Assembly: GCF_000226955.1 (NCBI RefSeq)
Contig: NZ_AGFU01000050.1
Coordinates: 23,581-87,580, forward strand
Direction of reading: 5' to 3'
DNA from: Sphingomonas elodea ATCC 31461
Lineage (GTDB): Bacteria > Pseudomonadota > Alphaproteobacteria > Sphingomonadales > Sphingomonadaceae
Length of the DNA stretch: 64,000 nt
Of the stretch, positions 57,501 through 64,000 are shown one piece after another. Both the position numbers and the translations under genes were made by a program. Each line of letters begins with the position of its first letter. Position 1 is the stretch's first letter. A model generated the notes under the pieces. It saw only the letters and a list, made by a program, of their open reading frames with translations. It ran no database searches and had not been told where the DNA came from.

Positions 57501-58613
57501 GCGCTGCGGCTGCTCCACCCGATCTATGCGACGCTCTATGTGGTCCCTTGGTACCGTGCGCTTGGCGTCAAGGTCGGGCGGCGGGCGGAAATCTCGACCG
57601 CGGCGGCGATCGTGCCCGACCTCGTCGAGGTGGGGCCGGAAAGCTTCATCGCCGACGCGGTGCTGTTCGGTGCCGCGCGCGTCGAGCCCGGCGCCATCCA
57701 GCTGGCGCATACCAGGATCGGCCGGCGCTCGTTCATCGGCAACTCGGCGCTGCTGCCGGCCGGCGCCACGATCGGCGACGGCGTGCTGATCGGCGTGCTT
57801 TCCAAGCCCCCCGAGGACGGCAGCGCGGCCAATCCGGACGGCACCTGGTTCGGCTCGCCGCCGATCTCGCTCCCGGTCCGCCAGACGGTGGGCCTGTTCG
57901 ACGAAGGCGCGCGTTTCAACCCGAGCAAACGGCTGATCGCCACCCGTCTATCGATCGAGGCGATCCGCGTGACGCTGTCGCTCACCCTGTTCGTCGCCTT
58001 TTTCAGCCTGCTCTTGTCGATCGTCAGCGAGCTGGACGACCTGCGAGGCGGCGGCCACTGGATCGTCGTGACCTTCCCCTTCCTCTATGTCGGCTTCGCG
58101 CTGGCCTGCGGCATGTCGGTCGTGCTGCTGAAGTGGCTGGTGATGGGCCGGTACAAGCCGACGACCCAGCCGTTGTGGAGCACCTTCGTCTGGCGGACCG
58201 AGCTGGTGACCGCGACCTATGAGAATCTCGCGGTGCCCAACCTGCTCGAGCCGCTGCGCGGCACGCCCTGGCTACCCGCCTATCTCCGCCTGCTCGGCTG
58301 CAAGATCGGCAAGCGCTGCTATATCGACACGACGGACGTGACCGAGCAGGATCTGGTACGAATCGGCGACGACGTCGCGCTCAACGATTTCGCCGGTCTC
58401 CAGACGCATCTGTTCGAGGACCGGGTGATGAAGGTGAGCGGCGTCACGGTCGGCGACCGGGCTACGATCGGCTCCTATGCGATCGTGCTCTACGATGCCG
58501 AGATCGGCGAGGACGTCCAGCTCGGCGATCTGTCGGTGGTGATGAAGGGCGAGACGCTGCCTGCGGGAACGTCGTGGGAAGGCTCGCCCGCGCAGCTCGC
58601 GAAGGAGGCGTGA
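54591..58613 (+). CDS. Pls-like NRPS: adenylation, carrier and three tandem membrane/beta-helix domains
   Basis: 1340-residue membrane enzyme. The adenylation domain (about 35-530) shows YIIYTSGTTGRPKG, NTYGPTETT, YRSGDL and K526. The carrier domain has S583 in LGGHSLKAA. Six membrane helices then pair around three related soluble domains: helices 643-711 then domain 725-865; 876-944 then 955-1095; 1122-1186 then 1195-1340. Each soluble domain has left-handed beta-helix hexapeptides and ends in a W-x-GSP motif. No condensation or thioesterase domain. This is the layout of epsilon-poly-L-lysine synthetase (Pls) and the NRPS terminal domain TIGR02353, suggesting an iterative homo-oligomer synthase. 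The predicted pocket begins D240, M241, E244, as in basic-amino-acid codes. Product unknown. The stop overlaps the PPTase start. Confidence 0.87.
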   Translation: MSPRIDDPASEPVQTVFASIAPSPALREEEPYARDELLHELFEATARQHGWRCAVRLLGDDPESSRRTALSYVELRDRALRFARQLREMGVRRGDRVVLCLPRGIDQYMAILGVLWAGACYVPVDWTYPQDRIDFIVEDSGAVLVVTESARAAEMTARVLAVDTALGDLAAREALPLPRAETGSTPDDLAYIIYTSGTTGRPKGVMITHRNAAHLVRSECAILALDPEDKVFGGFSLAFDMSVETMWSAFFVGAELLVANEALAKAGPDMAEVLAAEKVTIWHVVPSLLTLVETEMPALRLLNLGGEACPPDLVDRWARPGLRILNTYGPTETTVTATWTEVQPGRRVTIGRPLPGYTAWIVDEQLWPVPAGAEGELVIGGPGVGAGYVNRPDLTGDKFVFTPFHGPDGQPAKIYRSGDLVRLDAVGDIEFIGRIDTQVKIRGFRVELGEIEAVIADDPAVAQAVVHLFRDDDGAEFLAAFLVARGGAAIDLEAVRARVRERLPNYMRPAGYQLLDALPTLAASGKVDRKALQRPALAPASDRETVAPATPLETQLHAVWAEAFAPQKVSVTDDLFEDLGGHSLKAARLVSAIRKTPGLAGISIQDLYAAPNIRALAERLKDKLTGENAVELPFHHTPAATRWLCWIAQTIALVPIYAIAGLQWFFPYVAYVHLTGDFDRVPALLFSGLSFLAIPPLAMLASIVVKWIVIGRYRAGEYPLWGSYYFRWWFVRRFSEVIATPYLAGTPMIRAYYRLMGAKVGKRAFIGRGNIDAADLVSIGDDAVVSDYAMLATSSVERGLLRLGSATIGAGAFLGSMAVVGRDCTIGEGAALEDLSALPVGTAIPAGERWSGSPARSIATGIPRQNDSEAGPLQRLLTGVALTIGALLLPIVAILPIAPGLVWMIEIDWNTESYSYLLISPLLAVTYVLLMCVLTVAAKRLFLGRVAPGRYSIHSWFYVRFWFVQQVNDLALRLLHPIYATLYVVPWYRALGVKVGRRAEISTAAAIVPDLVEVGPESFIADAVLFGAARVEPGAIQLAHTRIGRRSFIGNSALLPAGATIGDGVLIGVLSKPPEDGSAANPDGTWFGSPPISLPVRQTVGLFDEGARFNPSKRLIATRLSIEAIRVTLSLTLFVAFFSLLLSIVSELDDLRGGGHWIVVTFPFLYVGFALACGMSVVLLKWLVMGRYKPTTQPLWSTFVWRTELVTATYENLAVPNLLEPLRGTPWLPAYLRLLGCKIGKRCYIDTTDVTEQDLVRIGDDVALNDFAGLQTHLFEDRVMKVSGVTVGDRATIGSYAIVLYDAEIGEDVQLGDLSVVMKGETLPAGTSWEGSPAQLAKEA

Positions 58614-59251
58614 CCGGGCCGGTCTGGCTGTCCGGCCCGGTTGCGGACTGGCCGACAGCGGATCGGCCGATCGCCTGGCATGTCCGGCTGGACGATGCGG
58701 CGATGGACCCGCTCTACCGGTCCGCCGCGATCCTGCCAGAGGATCGGCACGACCTCGCGACCAGGCCGGGCGCCGCGCTGCGCCTCCGCCGGCGGCAGCT
58801 GACGCGGCTGCTGCTCGCGCGGGTTTCGGCAATGCACCCCGATACGATCGCCTTCACGCGCTCGCCGCTGGGCGCGCCGCAGGTGATCGAGCCCGCCGGC
58901 TGGCATGTCAGCATTGCGGGGCGCGGGGCGGCGGCACTGATCGGCGTGTCGCGTCGGCCGATCGGCGTCGATCTCGAGGAGATGCTGGACGCCCCCCTGC
59001 CCGACGACGCGATGACGGCGCGCGAGCGAGAGGGGATAGCGAACGCCGCGCCGCTGGACTGGACCGCCTGCTGGGTTGCCAAGGAGGCGCATGCCAAGCG
59101 GATCGGCATCGCGTCCGCCATCGATCCCGCGGCGATCGACACCCGGGTGCTGGATGCCGACCGCTGGATCGCCGAGACGACCGAGGGGCGTTCCCATTGC
59201 CATCTCCGGCAGGCGGGATCGCTGCTGCTCGGCGTGGCGGTGGCGGCGTAG
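58610..59251 (+). CDS. 4'-phosphopantetheinyl transferase
   Basis: Converts apo-carrier proteins to the holo form using CoA; its obvious partner is the carrier domain of the upstream NRPS-like protein. 213 residues of the Sfp/Gsp type: magnesium-binding IGVDLEE (D121, E123) and the WVAKEAHAKRIG motif (K158, E159), with an N-terminal RRRQLTRLLLARV segment. GTG 58610 overlaps the upstream TGA (GTGA), giving translational coupling with GGAGG just before it; another GTG at 58574 is possible. Convergent with the efflux outer membrane gene. Confidence 0.88.
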   Translation: MTGPVWLSGPVADWPTADRPIAWHVRLDDAAMDPLYRSAAILPEDRHDLATRPGAALRLRRRQLTRLLLARVSAMHPDTIAFTRSPLGAPQVIEPAGWHVSIAGRGAAALIGVSRRPIGVDLEEMLDAPLPDDAMTAREREGIANAAPLDWTACWVAKEAHAKRIGIASAIDPAAIDTRVLDADRWIAETTEGRSHCHLRQAGSLLLGVAVAA

Positions 59252-59269
59252 GCGCCACCGCGCTCTTGC

Positions 59270-60676
59270 TCACGCCGTCCGCTGCCAGCCGCCGCCGAGC
59301 GCCCGGAACAGATTGACCTGCGCCTCGGTGATCGCCGCATCCGCCGTCGCCAGCGCGGCCTGGGCATCGGCGAAGGTGCGCTCGGCATCGAGCAGGTCGA
59401 GCGAGTTGATATCCCCCTCGGTCTGGCGCGCGCGGGCGATCCGCACCGCCGCCTCGGCTTCCTCCAGCGCCGCCTGCAACGCGGTACGCCGTTCCAGCGC
59501 GCGGCCATAGGCGGACAGCGCCGTCTCGGTTTCCTGCAGCGCGGTCAGCACCGTGCCGTCGAACGTGGCGAGCGCGGCGCGGCTGTCGGCCTCGGCAGCG
59601 GCGATGCGGGCGCGGGCAGGCGCGGGATTCACCGTCCAGTTGATCAGCCCGCCCAGCAACCAGCGCAGCGGCCCCGCGCCGAACAGGCCATCAAGATCCG
59701 TCCCCGTCGACCCGCCCGACGCACCGAGCGAAATGCGCGGATAGAGGTCCGCCGTCGCCACCCCGATCCGCGCGGTGGCGGCGGCGAGCCGACGTTCGGC
59801 GGCACGGACGTCCGGGCGGCGGGCGAGCAGCGCGGCGCCGTCGCCCACCGGGATCGGCTGGTCGAGCCGCAACGTGGTGCGGCGCGCGCGCGCCTCGGCG
59901 GGCAGTTCGGCGGGGGTCTTGCCGATCAGCGTGGCGAGCCGGAACAGCGCCGCATCGCGCTGGGCGGCGAGTGCCGGCACCTCGGCCTGGCGCTGGTTGC
60001 GCAGCGCCGCGATGCGGGCGACGTCGAGCCGGGTCGCCAGGCCGACGGTGCGGCGGCGCTGAGTGAGGTCGATCGACTGGTCGAGCAGCGCGACGATATG
60101 CTCGGCCACCGCCAGTCGCTCGGCCGACGAGACCGCATCGGCATAGGCGCACGCCGTGTCCGCCGCGACGATGACCCGCACCGCTTCGGCATCCGCTTCC
60201 GCCGCCGCGACATCGCCGCGCGCCGCCTCGACGTTGCGGGAAAGCCGACCGAACAGATCGACCTCGTAGTTGATGCTGAGCCCGGCATCGATCTGCCAGG
60301 TCTCGCCGCTCACGCCGATCGGGCGCTGGATCTGCGGGAACCGGGCATAGTTGGCACCGCTACTCGCGCTGCCCTGCGGCAGCCGGTTGGCAGTTGCGCC
60401 GCGCAACGTCGCCCGGGCGCGCTCGATACGGGCGACCGCCACGCGGACATCGGTGTTGGCGGCGAGCGCTTCCGTCACCAGCCGGTCGAGCACCGGATCG
60501 TTGTAGAGCCGCCACCAGCCCTGCTGCACCGGCGCGGTCGAGACCGCCGGACCGGTCGAGAGGAACGCTCCCGCCGCGCTCTGCGGCCGGGTAGGCGCGG
60601 TGTAGTTCGGGCCGGCGGCGCAGGCGGAAAGCGCCAGCGCCGAGACTGCGGCCATGATCGAAGCCATGCGTTGCAT
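59270..60676 (-). CDS. RND efflux outer membrane lipoprotein (NodT/OprM type)
   Basis: TolC-like trimeric channel forming the outer membrane exit of the efflux pump. 468 residues. Lipobox SALALSAC at the signal end; conserved N-terminal WWRLYNDPVLDRLVTEAL, the internal duplication of coiled-coil segments (INYEVDLFGRLSRNVEAARG and DLYPRISLGASGG), and ARRPDVRAAERRL. ATG 60676 has AGGAG 8 bases upstream. It follows the RND permease gene by 51 bases, so the two are one operon. Confidence 0.93.
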   Translation of the reverse strand: MQRMASIMAAVSALALSACAAGPNYTAPTRPQSAAGAFLSTGPAVSTAPVQQGWWRLYNDPVLDRLVTEALAANTDVRVAVARIERARATLRGATANRLPQGSASSGANYARFPQIQRPIGVSGETWQIDAGLSINYEVDLFGRLSRNVEAARGDVAAAEADAEAVRVIVAADTACAYADAVSSAERLAVAEHIVALLDQSIDLTQRRRTVGLATRLDVARIAALRNQRQAEVPALAAQRDAALFRLATLIGKTPAELPAEARARRTTLRLDQPIPVGDGAALLARRPDVRAAERRLAAATARIGVATADLYPRISLGASGGSTGTDLDGLFGAGPLRWLLGGLINWTVNPAPARARIAAAEADSRAALATFDGTVLTALQETETALSAYGRALERRTALQAALEEAEAAVRIARARQTEGDINSLDLLDAERTFADAQAALATADAAITEAQVNLFRALGGGWQRTA

Positions 60677-60727
60677 GCGAAATCTCCTGCGACGGGCGCG
60701 TGGGATGCGCCCGCCGATTGGTTCAAT

Positions 60728-63700
60728 TTACTCGGCCGGCTGGAACTGGTGGTGTTCGCCACCCCGCCCGCGCCGCCGGGCGAGCCGCGCACCGAGCGCG
60801 CGGCACACCACGTAGAAGGTCGGCGTGAACAGCAGGCCGAAGCCGGTGACGCCCATCATCCCGAAGAACACCGCCGTTCCCAGCGCCTGGCGGAGCTCGG
60901 AGCCTGCGCCGCTCGCGATCAGCAGCGGCACCGCGCCGAGGATGAAGGCGAAGCTGGTCATCAGGATCGGCCGTAACCGGTCCTGCGCCGCCCGTACCGC
61001 GGCTTCCACCGGCGACAGGCCGTCGCGGACCTCCGCCTGGTGGGCGAACTCGACCACGAGGATCGCGTTCTTGGCGGCGAGCGCGATCAGCACGACCAGC
61101 CCGATCTGCGTCAGCACATTGTTGTCCATGCCTCGCAGGTTCACGCCCGCCATCGCCGCCAGCAGACACATCGGCACGATCAGGATGATCGCCAGGGGCA
61201 GCGTCAGGCTCTCATATTGCGCCGCCAGCACCAGGAAGACGAACAGCACCGCCAGCGCGAATACCAGGCCCGCCGTGCTTCCCGCCATCTTCTGCTGATA
61301 GGCAATACCGGTCCACTCGCCCGCATAGCCGGCGGGCAGCTCGGCGGCAATCTTCTCCATCGCGTCGAGCGAGGCGCCCGAGCTGTAGCCGGGGGCGGTA
61401 TCGCCGTCGACTTCCACCGCCGGGAACAGGTTGTAGCGCGTGACGCGGTACGGGCCCGTCTTGTTCTCGAAGGTCGCGACCGATCCGATCGGCACCATGA
61501 AGCCGGCGTCCGAGCGCGTCTTGAGGTTGGCGATGTCGGCCTCGGTCGCACGGAACGGCGCGTCGGCCTGCGCGGTCACGCGGTAGGTGCGGCCGAGCAT
61601 GTTGAAGTCGTTGACGAAGGCGGAGCCGAGATAGACGCTCAGCGCCTCGAACACTTGGCTAGGCGGCACGCCCAGCATCTCGGCCTTGCGGCGATCGATG
61701 TCGGCGAAGACGCGCGGCGTCGCGGTGTTGAAGAAGGTATAGACCTGGGCGAGCCCCGGCGTCTTGTTGGCCTGGCCGATCAGGCCGAAGGCGGTGTTGC
61801 CCAGCGCCTGATAGCCATGCTCGCCGCGATCCTCGACCATCAGGCGATAGCCGCCGGCCGAGCCGATGCCCTGGATGAGCGGCGGCGGGACCACGAGCAG
61901 CATCGCCTCGTTGATGTCGGCGGTGCGCTTGCGTGCCTCGGCCATGATGCCGGCGAGGTTGACGCCGAGCTTCTTGCGCTCCTCGAAGCTCTGCAGCGGG
62001 ACGTAGGCGGCAGCACTGTTCGGGGCGAGCGTCTGCGACGGGCCGTCGAAGCCCGCGAGCATCACGGATCCCTTCACGCCCGGGATCGGCAGGATGCGCG
62101 CGACGACCTTGCGCATCACTTCATCGGTGCGTTCGAGCGACGAGCCCGGCGGCAGCTGGATTACCGTGAGGAAATAGCCCTGGTCCTGCGCCGGGATGAA
62201 GCCGACCGGCGTCACCCAGAAGGTCGCGACCGTGGCGGCGATCAGGCCGAGATAGGCCACCATCATCCGCTTGGGCCGGGTGACCAGCTTGTGGGTGAGG
62301 CGGGCATAGCCGTTGCTCATCCGCTCGAAGCCGCGATTGAAGGCATCCGCCGCGCGGCCGAACACACGCCCGATCCGGCCCTTGGCCTCGCCCTCGTGAT
62401 GCTTGAGCAGCACCGCGGCGAGCGCCGGGGAGAGCGTCAGCGAAACGAGCAGCGAAATGGCGGTGGCGACCGAGATGGTGACCGCGAACTGCTTGTAGAA
62501 GGCGCCCGACAGACCGTTGAGGAACAGGGTCGGCAGGAACACCGCGAACAGCACCAGCACGATCGCGACCAGCGCGCCCGACACTTCGTCCATCGAGGTG
62601 CGCGCGGCCTGGAGCGGAGTCATGCCCTGGGCCAGGTTGCGCTCGACATTCTCGACCACGACGATCGCGTCGTCGACGACGATGCCGATGGCGAGCACCA
62701 GCCCGAACAGCGACAGGTTGTTGAGCGAGTATCCCATCGGCAGCAGGATCGCCATGGTGCCGATCAGCGATACGGGAATCGCCACCACCGGGATGATCGC
62801 CGCCCGCCACTTCTGGAGGAACACGATCACGACGAGGACGACGAGCACCACCGCTTCGCCGAGCGTATGGTACACCGCGTCGATCGACTGGGCGATGAAC
62901 TCGGTGGGGTTGTAGATCACGCGATATTCGAGGCCCTTGGGGAAGGTCTTCGCAATCGTGTCCATCTCCGCCTTGATCCGCAGCGCGGCGGCGAGCGCGT
63001 TGGAACCCGGGCGCTGAAAGGCGGCCAGGATCACGGTCGGCTTGTTCGAAAGATAGGTGTTGGAGGAATAGTCGGCGGCGCCGAGCTCGACGCGCGCCAC
63101 GTCGCTCACGCGGACCTGGCGGCCCTCGCTATCGGTGCGGATGACGACGCGACCGAACTCGGCCGGGGTCTTCAGGCGCCCCTGCGTCTCGACGTTGAGC
63201 TGGAAGGCGTTGCCGCTGCGCTGCGAGCCCGGCTGGCCGAGCGAACCCGCCGCCACCTGGATGTTCTGCCCGCGCAGCGCCTGGACGATGTCACCGGCGG
63301 TGAGGTTCAGCGCGGCGGCACGGCCGGGATCAATCCACACCCGCATCGCATAGTCGCGCGCACCGAACATGCGCACGTCGCCCACGCCCTCGAGCCGCGC
63401 GAGGCGGTCCTTCACCTGGGTCAGCGCATAGTTGGAGATGTAGCTGCGATCGATCGAGTTGTCGGGCGAGATCAGGTTGACGACCATCAGGAAGTCGGGG
63501 CTGGTCTTGCGCGTGACGACGCCGAGGCGCTGCACTTCCTCGGGCAGGCGCGGGATCGCGACCGCGACGCGGTTCTGCACCAGCACCTGCGCGGCATCGA
63601 GATTGGTGCCGGTCTTGAAGGTGACGGTGATCGTCACATTGCCGTCGCCGGTCGACTGCGACGACTGGTAGAGCATGTCGTCGACGCCGTTGATTTCCTG

Positions 63701-63904
63701 CTCGATCGGCGCGGCGACGGTTTCCGCCACGGTCTCGGCCGAGGCGCCGGGATAGCTGGCCGTCACCGTGACCGTCGGCGGCACGATGTCGGGATATTGC
63801 GAGATGGGCAGCGCGAAATAGGCGATGCCGCCCAGGATCGTGATGAGGATCGCGATCACCGCCGCGAAGATCGGGCGGGTGATGAAGAAGCGTGAGAGGC
63901 GCAT
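60728..63904 (-). CDS. RND multidrug efflux transporter, HAE1 family inner-membrane pump
   Basis: AcrB/MexB-type proton-driven drug pump, 1058 residues. N-terminal MRLSRFFITRPIFAAVIAIL, porter segment SQYPDIVPPTVTVTASYPGA, proton-relay aspartates in GIVVDDAIVVVENVER, and the second-half GLVVLIALAAKNAILVVEFA. Twelve membrane helices with two large periplasmic loops, full length. The start ATG at 63904 has AAGGAGA upstream. The periplasmic adaptor usually encoded just upstream is outside the window or elsewhere. Substrates cannot be read from sequence; hydrophobic toxic compounds are typical. Confidence 0.95.
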   Translation of the reverse strand: MRLSRFFITRPIFAAVIAILITILGGIAYFALPISQYPDIVPPTVTVTASYPGASAETVAETVAAPIEQEINGVDDMLYQSSQSTGDGNVTITVTFKTGTNLDAAQVLVQNRVAVAIPRLPEEVQRLGVVTRKTSPDFLMVVNLISPDNSIDRSYISNYALTQVKDRLARLEGVGDVRMFGARDYAMRVWIDPGRAAALNLTAGDIVQALRGQNIQVAAGSLGQPGSQRSGNAFQLNVETQGRLKTPAEFGRVVIRTDSEGRQVRVSDVARVELGAADYSSNTYLSNKPTVILAAFQRPGSNALAAALRIKAEMDTIAKTFPKGLEYRVIYNPTEFIAQSIDAVYHTLGEAVVLVVLVVIVFLQKWRAAIIPVVAIPVSLIGTMAILLPMGYSLNNLSLFGLVLAIGIVVDDAIVVVENVERNLAQGMTPLQAARTSMDEVSGALVAIVLVLFAVFLPTLFLNGLSGAFYKQFAVTISVATAISLLVSLTLSPALAAVLLKHHEGEAKGRIGRVFGRAADAFNRGFERMSNGYARLTHKLVTRPKRMMVAYLGLIAATVATFWVTPVGFIPAQDQGYFLTVIQLPPGSSLERTDEVMRKVVARILPIPGVKGSVMLAGFDGPSQTLAPNSAAAYVPLQSFEERKKLGVNLAGIMAEARKRTADINEAMLLVVPPPLIQGIGSAGGYRLMVEDRGEHGYQALGNTAFGLIGQANKTPGLAQVYTFFNTATPRVFADIDRRKAEMLGVPPSQVFEALSVYLGSAFVNDFNMLGRTYRVTAQADAPFRATEADIANLKTRSDAGFMVPIGSVATFENKTGPYRVTRYNLFPAVEVDGDTAPGYSSGASLDAMEKIAAELPAGYAGEWTGIAYQQKMAGSTAGLVFALAVLFVFLVLAAQYESLTLPLAIILIVPMCLLAAMAGVNLRGMDNNVLTQIGLVVLIALAAKNAILVVEFAHQAEVRDGLSPVEAAVRAAQDRLRPILMTSFAFILGAVPLLIASGAGSELRQALGTAVFFGMMGVTGFGLLFTPTFYVVCRALGARLARRRGRGGEHHQFQPAE

Positions 63905-63958
63905 GGCCTTCTCCTTTTGCGAGCGAAATGGCGGGCGAAACGGGCGCAGCACTCTAAG

Positions 63959-64000
63959 CCCCTCCCCTTCAGGGGAGGGGTTGGGGTGGGGGACTCTCCA
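63959..64000. repeat. GC-rich palindromic element of the dispersed-repeat type
   Basis: CCCCTCCCC-TTCA-GGGGAGGGG (63959-63980), a perfect 9-base stem, followed by a G-rich tail (TTGGGGTGGGG) running to the window edge. Sequences of this kind occur as many intergenic copies in sphingomonad and related genomes (from memory). Only one copy is visible here, so repeat status is not proven by the window. It is upstream of the RND gene and may mark the end of the preceding transcript. Confidence 0.5.

Noticed and set aside
54522-57710. 1062-codon minus-strand frame opposite the NRPS-like gene
   Set aside because: Antisense shadow; the plus strand shows all adenylation and carrier motifs.
61040-63895. 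951-codon open frame on the plus strand opposite the RND pump
   Set aside because: Composition dominated by Arg, His, Asp and Glu with no recognisable motif; lies entirely within a complete HAE1 transporter on the other strand.
1-64000. Search by eye for tRNA genes, CRISPR arrays, insertion sequences and integrase genes
   Set aside because: No cloverleaf-like run, spaced direct repeats, transposase motifs or terminal inverted repeats seen; the region looks like stable chromosome.

Overview
The window is GC-rich, tightly packed DNA from an alphaproteobacterium, most probably a Sphingomonas-type sphingomonad. The main clues are large TonB-dependent receptors, a feruloyl-CoA synthetase of the NDP-forming type (the kind known from Sphingobium SYK-6) beside hydroxycinnamoyl-CoA hydratase-lyases, and a VanR/VanA vanillate module. 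I see no tRNA, rRNA, CRISPR array, insertion sequence or phage gene. No gap between genes reaches 300 bases.

Layout. (1) 1-2230: 3' part of a GH92 alpha-mannosidase. (2) 2227-5595, minus strand: ABC exporter plus a DesK/DesR-type two-component system. (3) 5776-12833: hydroxycinnamate catabolism, with MarR regulator, vanillin dehydrogenase, HCHL, feruloyl-CoA synthetase, alpha/beta hydrolase, a second HCHL and a second MarR regulator. (4) 12914-15258: a second aldehyde dehydrogenase and an AraC regulator. (5) 15350-21871: TonB receptor, zinc alcohol dehydrogenase, alpha/beta hydrolase, vanillate demethylase oxygenase and VanR, with a palindromic VanR operator before vanA. Blocks 3 and 5 together give ferulate to feruloyl-CoA, to vanillin plus acetyl-CoA, to vanillate, to protocatechuate. 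The VanB reductase is not in the window.

(6) 21953-28963: small secreted protein, methyl-accepting-type receptor, DUF4403 lipoprotein, Tat-exported lactonase, TPR protein with a TonB-like C-terminus, thioredoxin-like protein. (7) 28967-50326: a pectin (rhamnogalacturonan-I) utilisation locus. A minus-strand arm holds GH127 arabinofuranosidase, an Ldh2-type oxidoreductase and a DUF885 metallopeptidase. A plus-strand arm holds a DUF5695-like protein, a TonB receptor, PL11 lyase, CE12 esterase, GH28, L-rhamnose mutarotase, GH35, a Tat-exported esterase and GH105. The arms diverge around two related palindromes.

(8) 50391-54413: small hypothetical proteins, a Kef/YbaL-type antiporter and a metabolite:H+ symporter with a large loop. 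(9) 54591-59251: the most unusual unit, a single-module NRPS-like protein (adenylation, carrier, then six membrane segments alternating with three beta-helix domains) translationally coupled to a phosphopantetheinyl transferase. This is the architecture of epsilon-poly-lysine synthetase. (10) 59270-63904, minus strand: RND multidrug efflux pump and outer membrane factor, followed at the window edge by a GC-rich palindromic element of the dispersed-repeat type.

Many long antisense reading frames are shadows of these genes and are not annotated.
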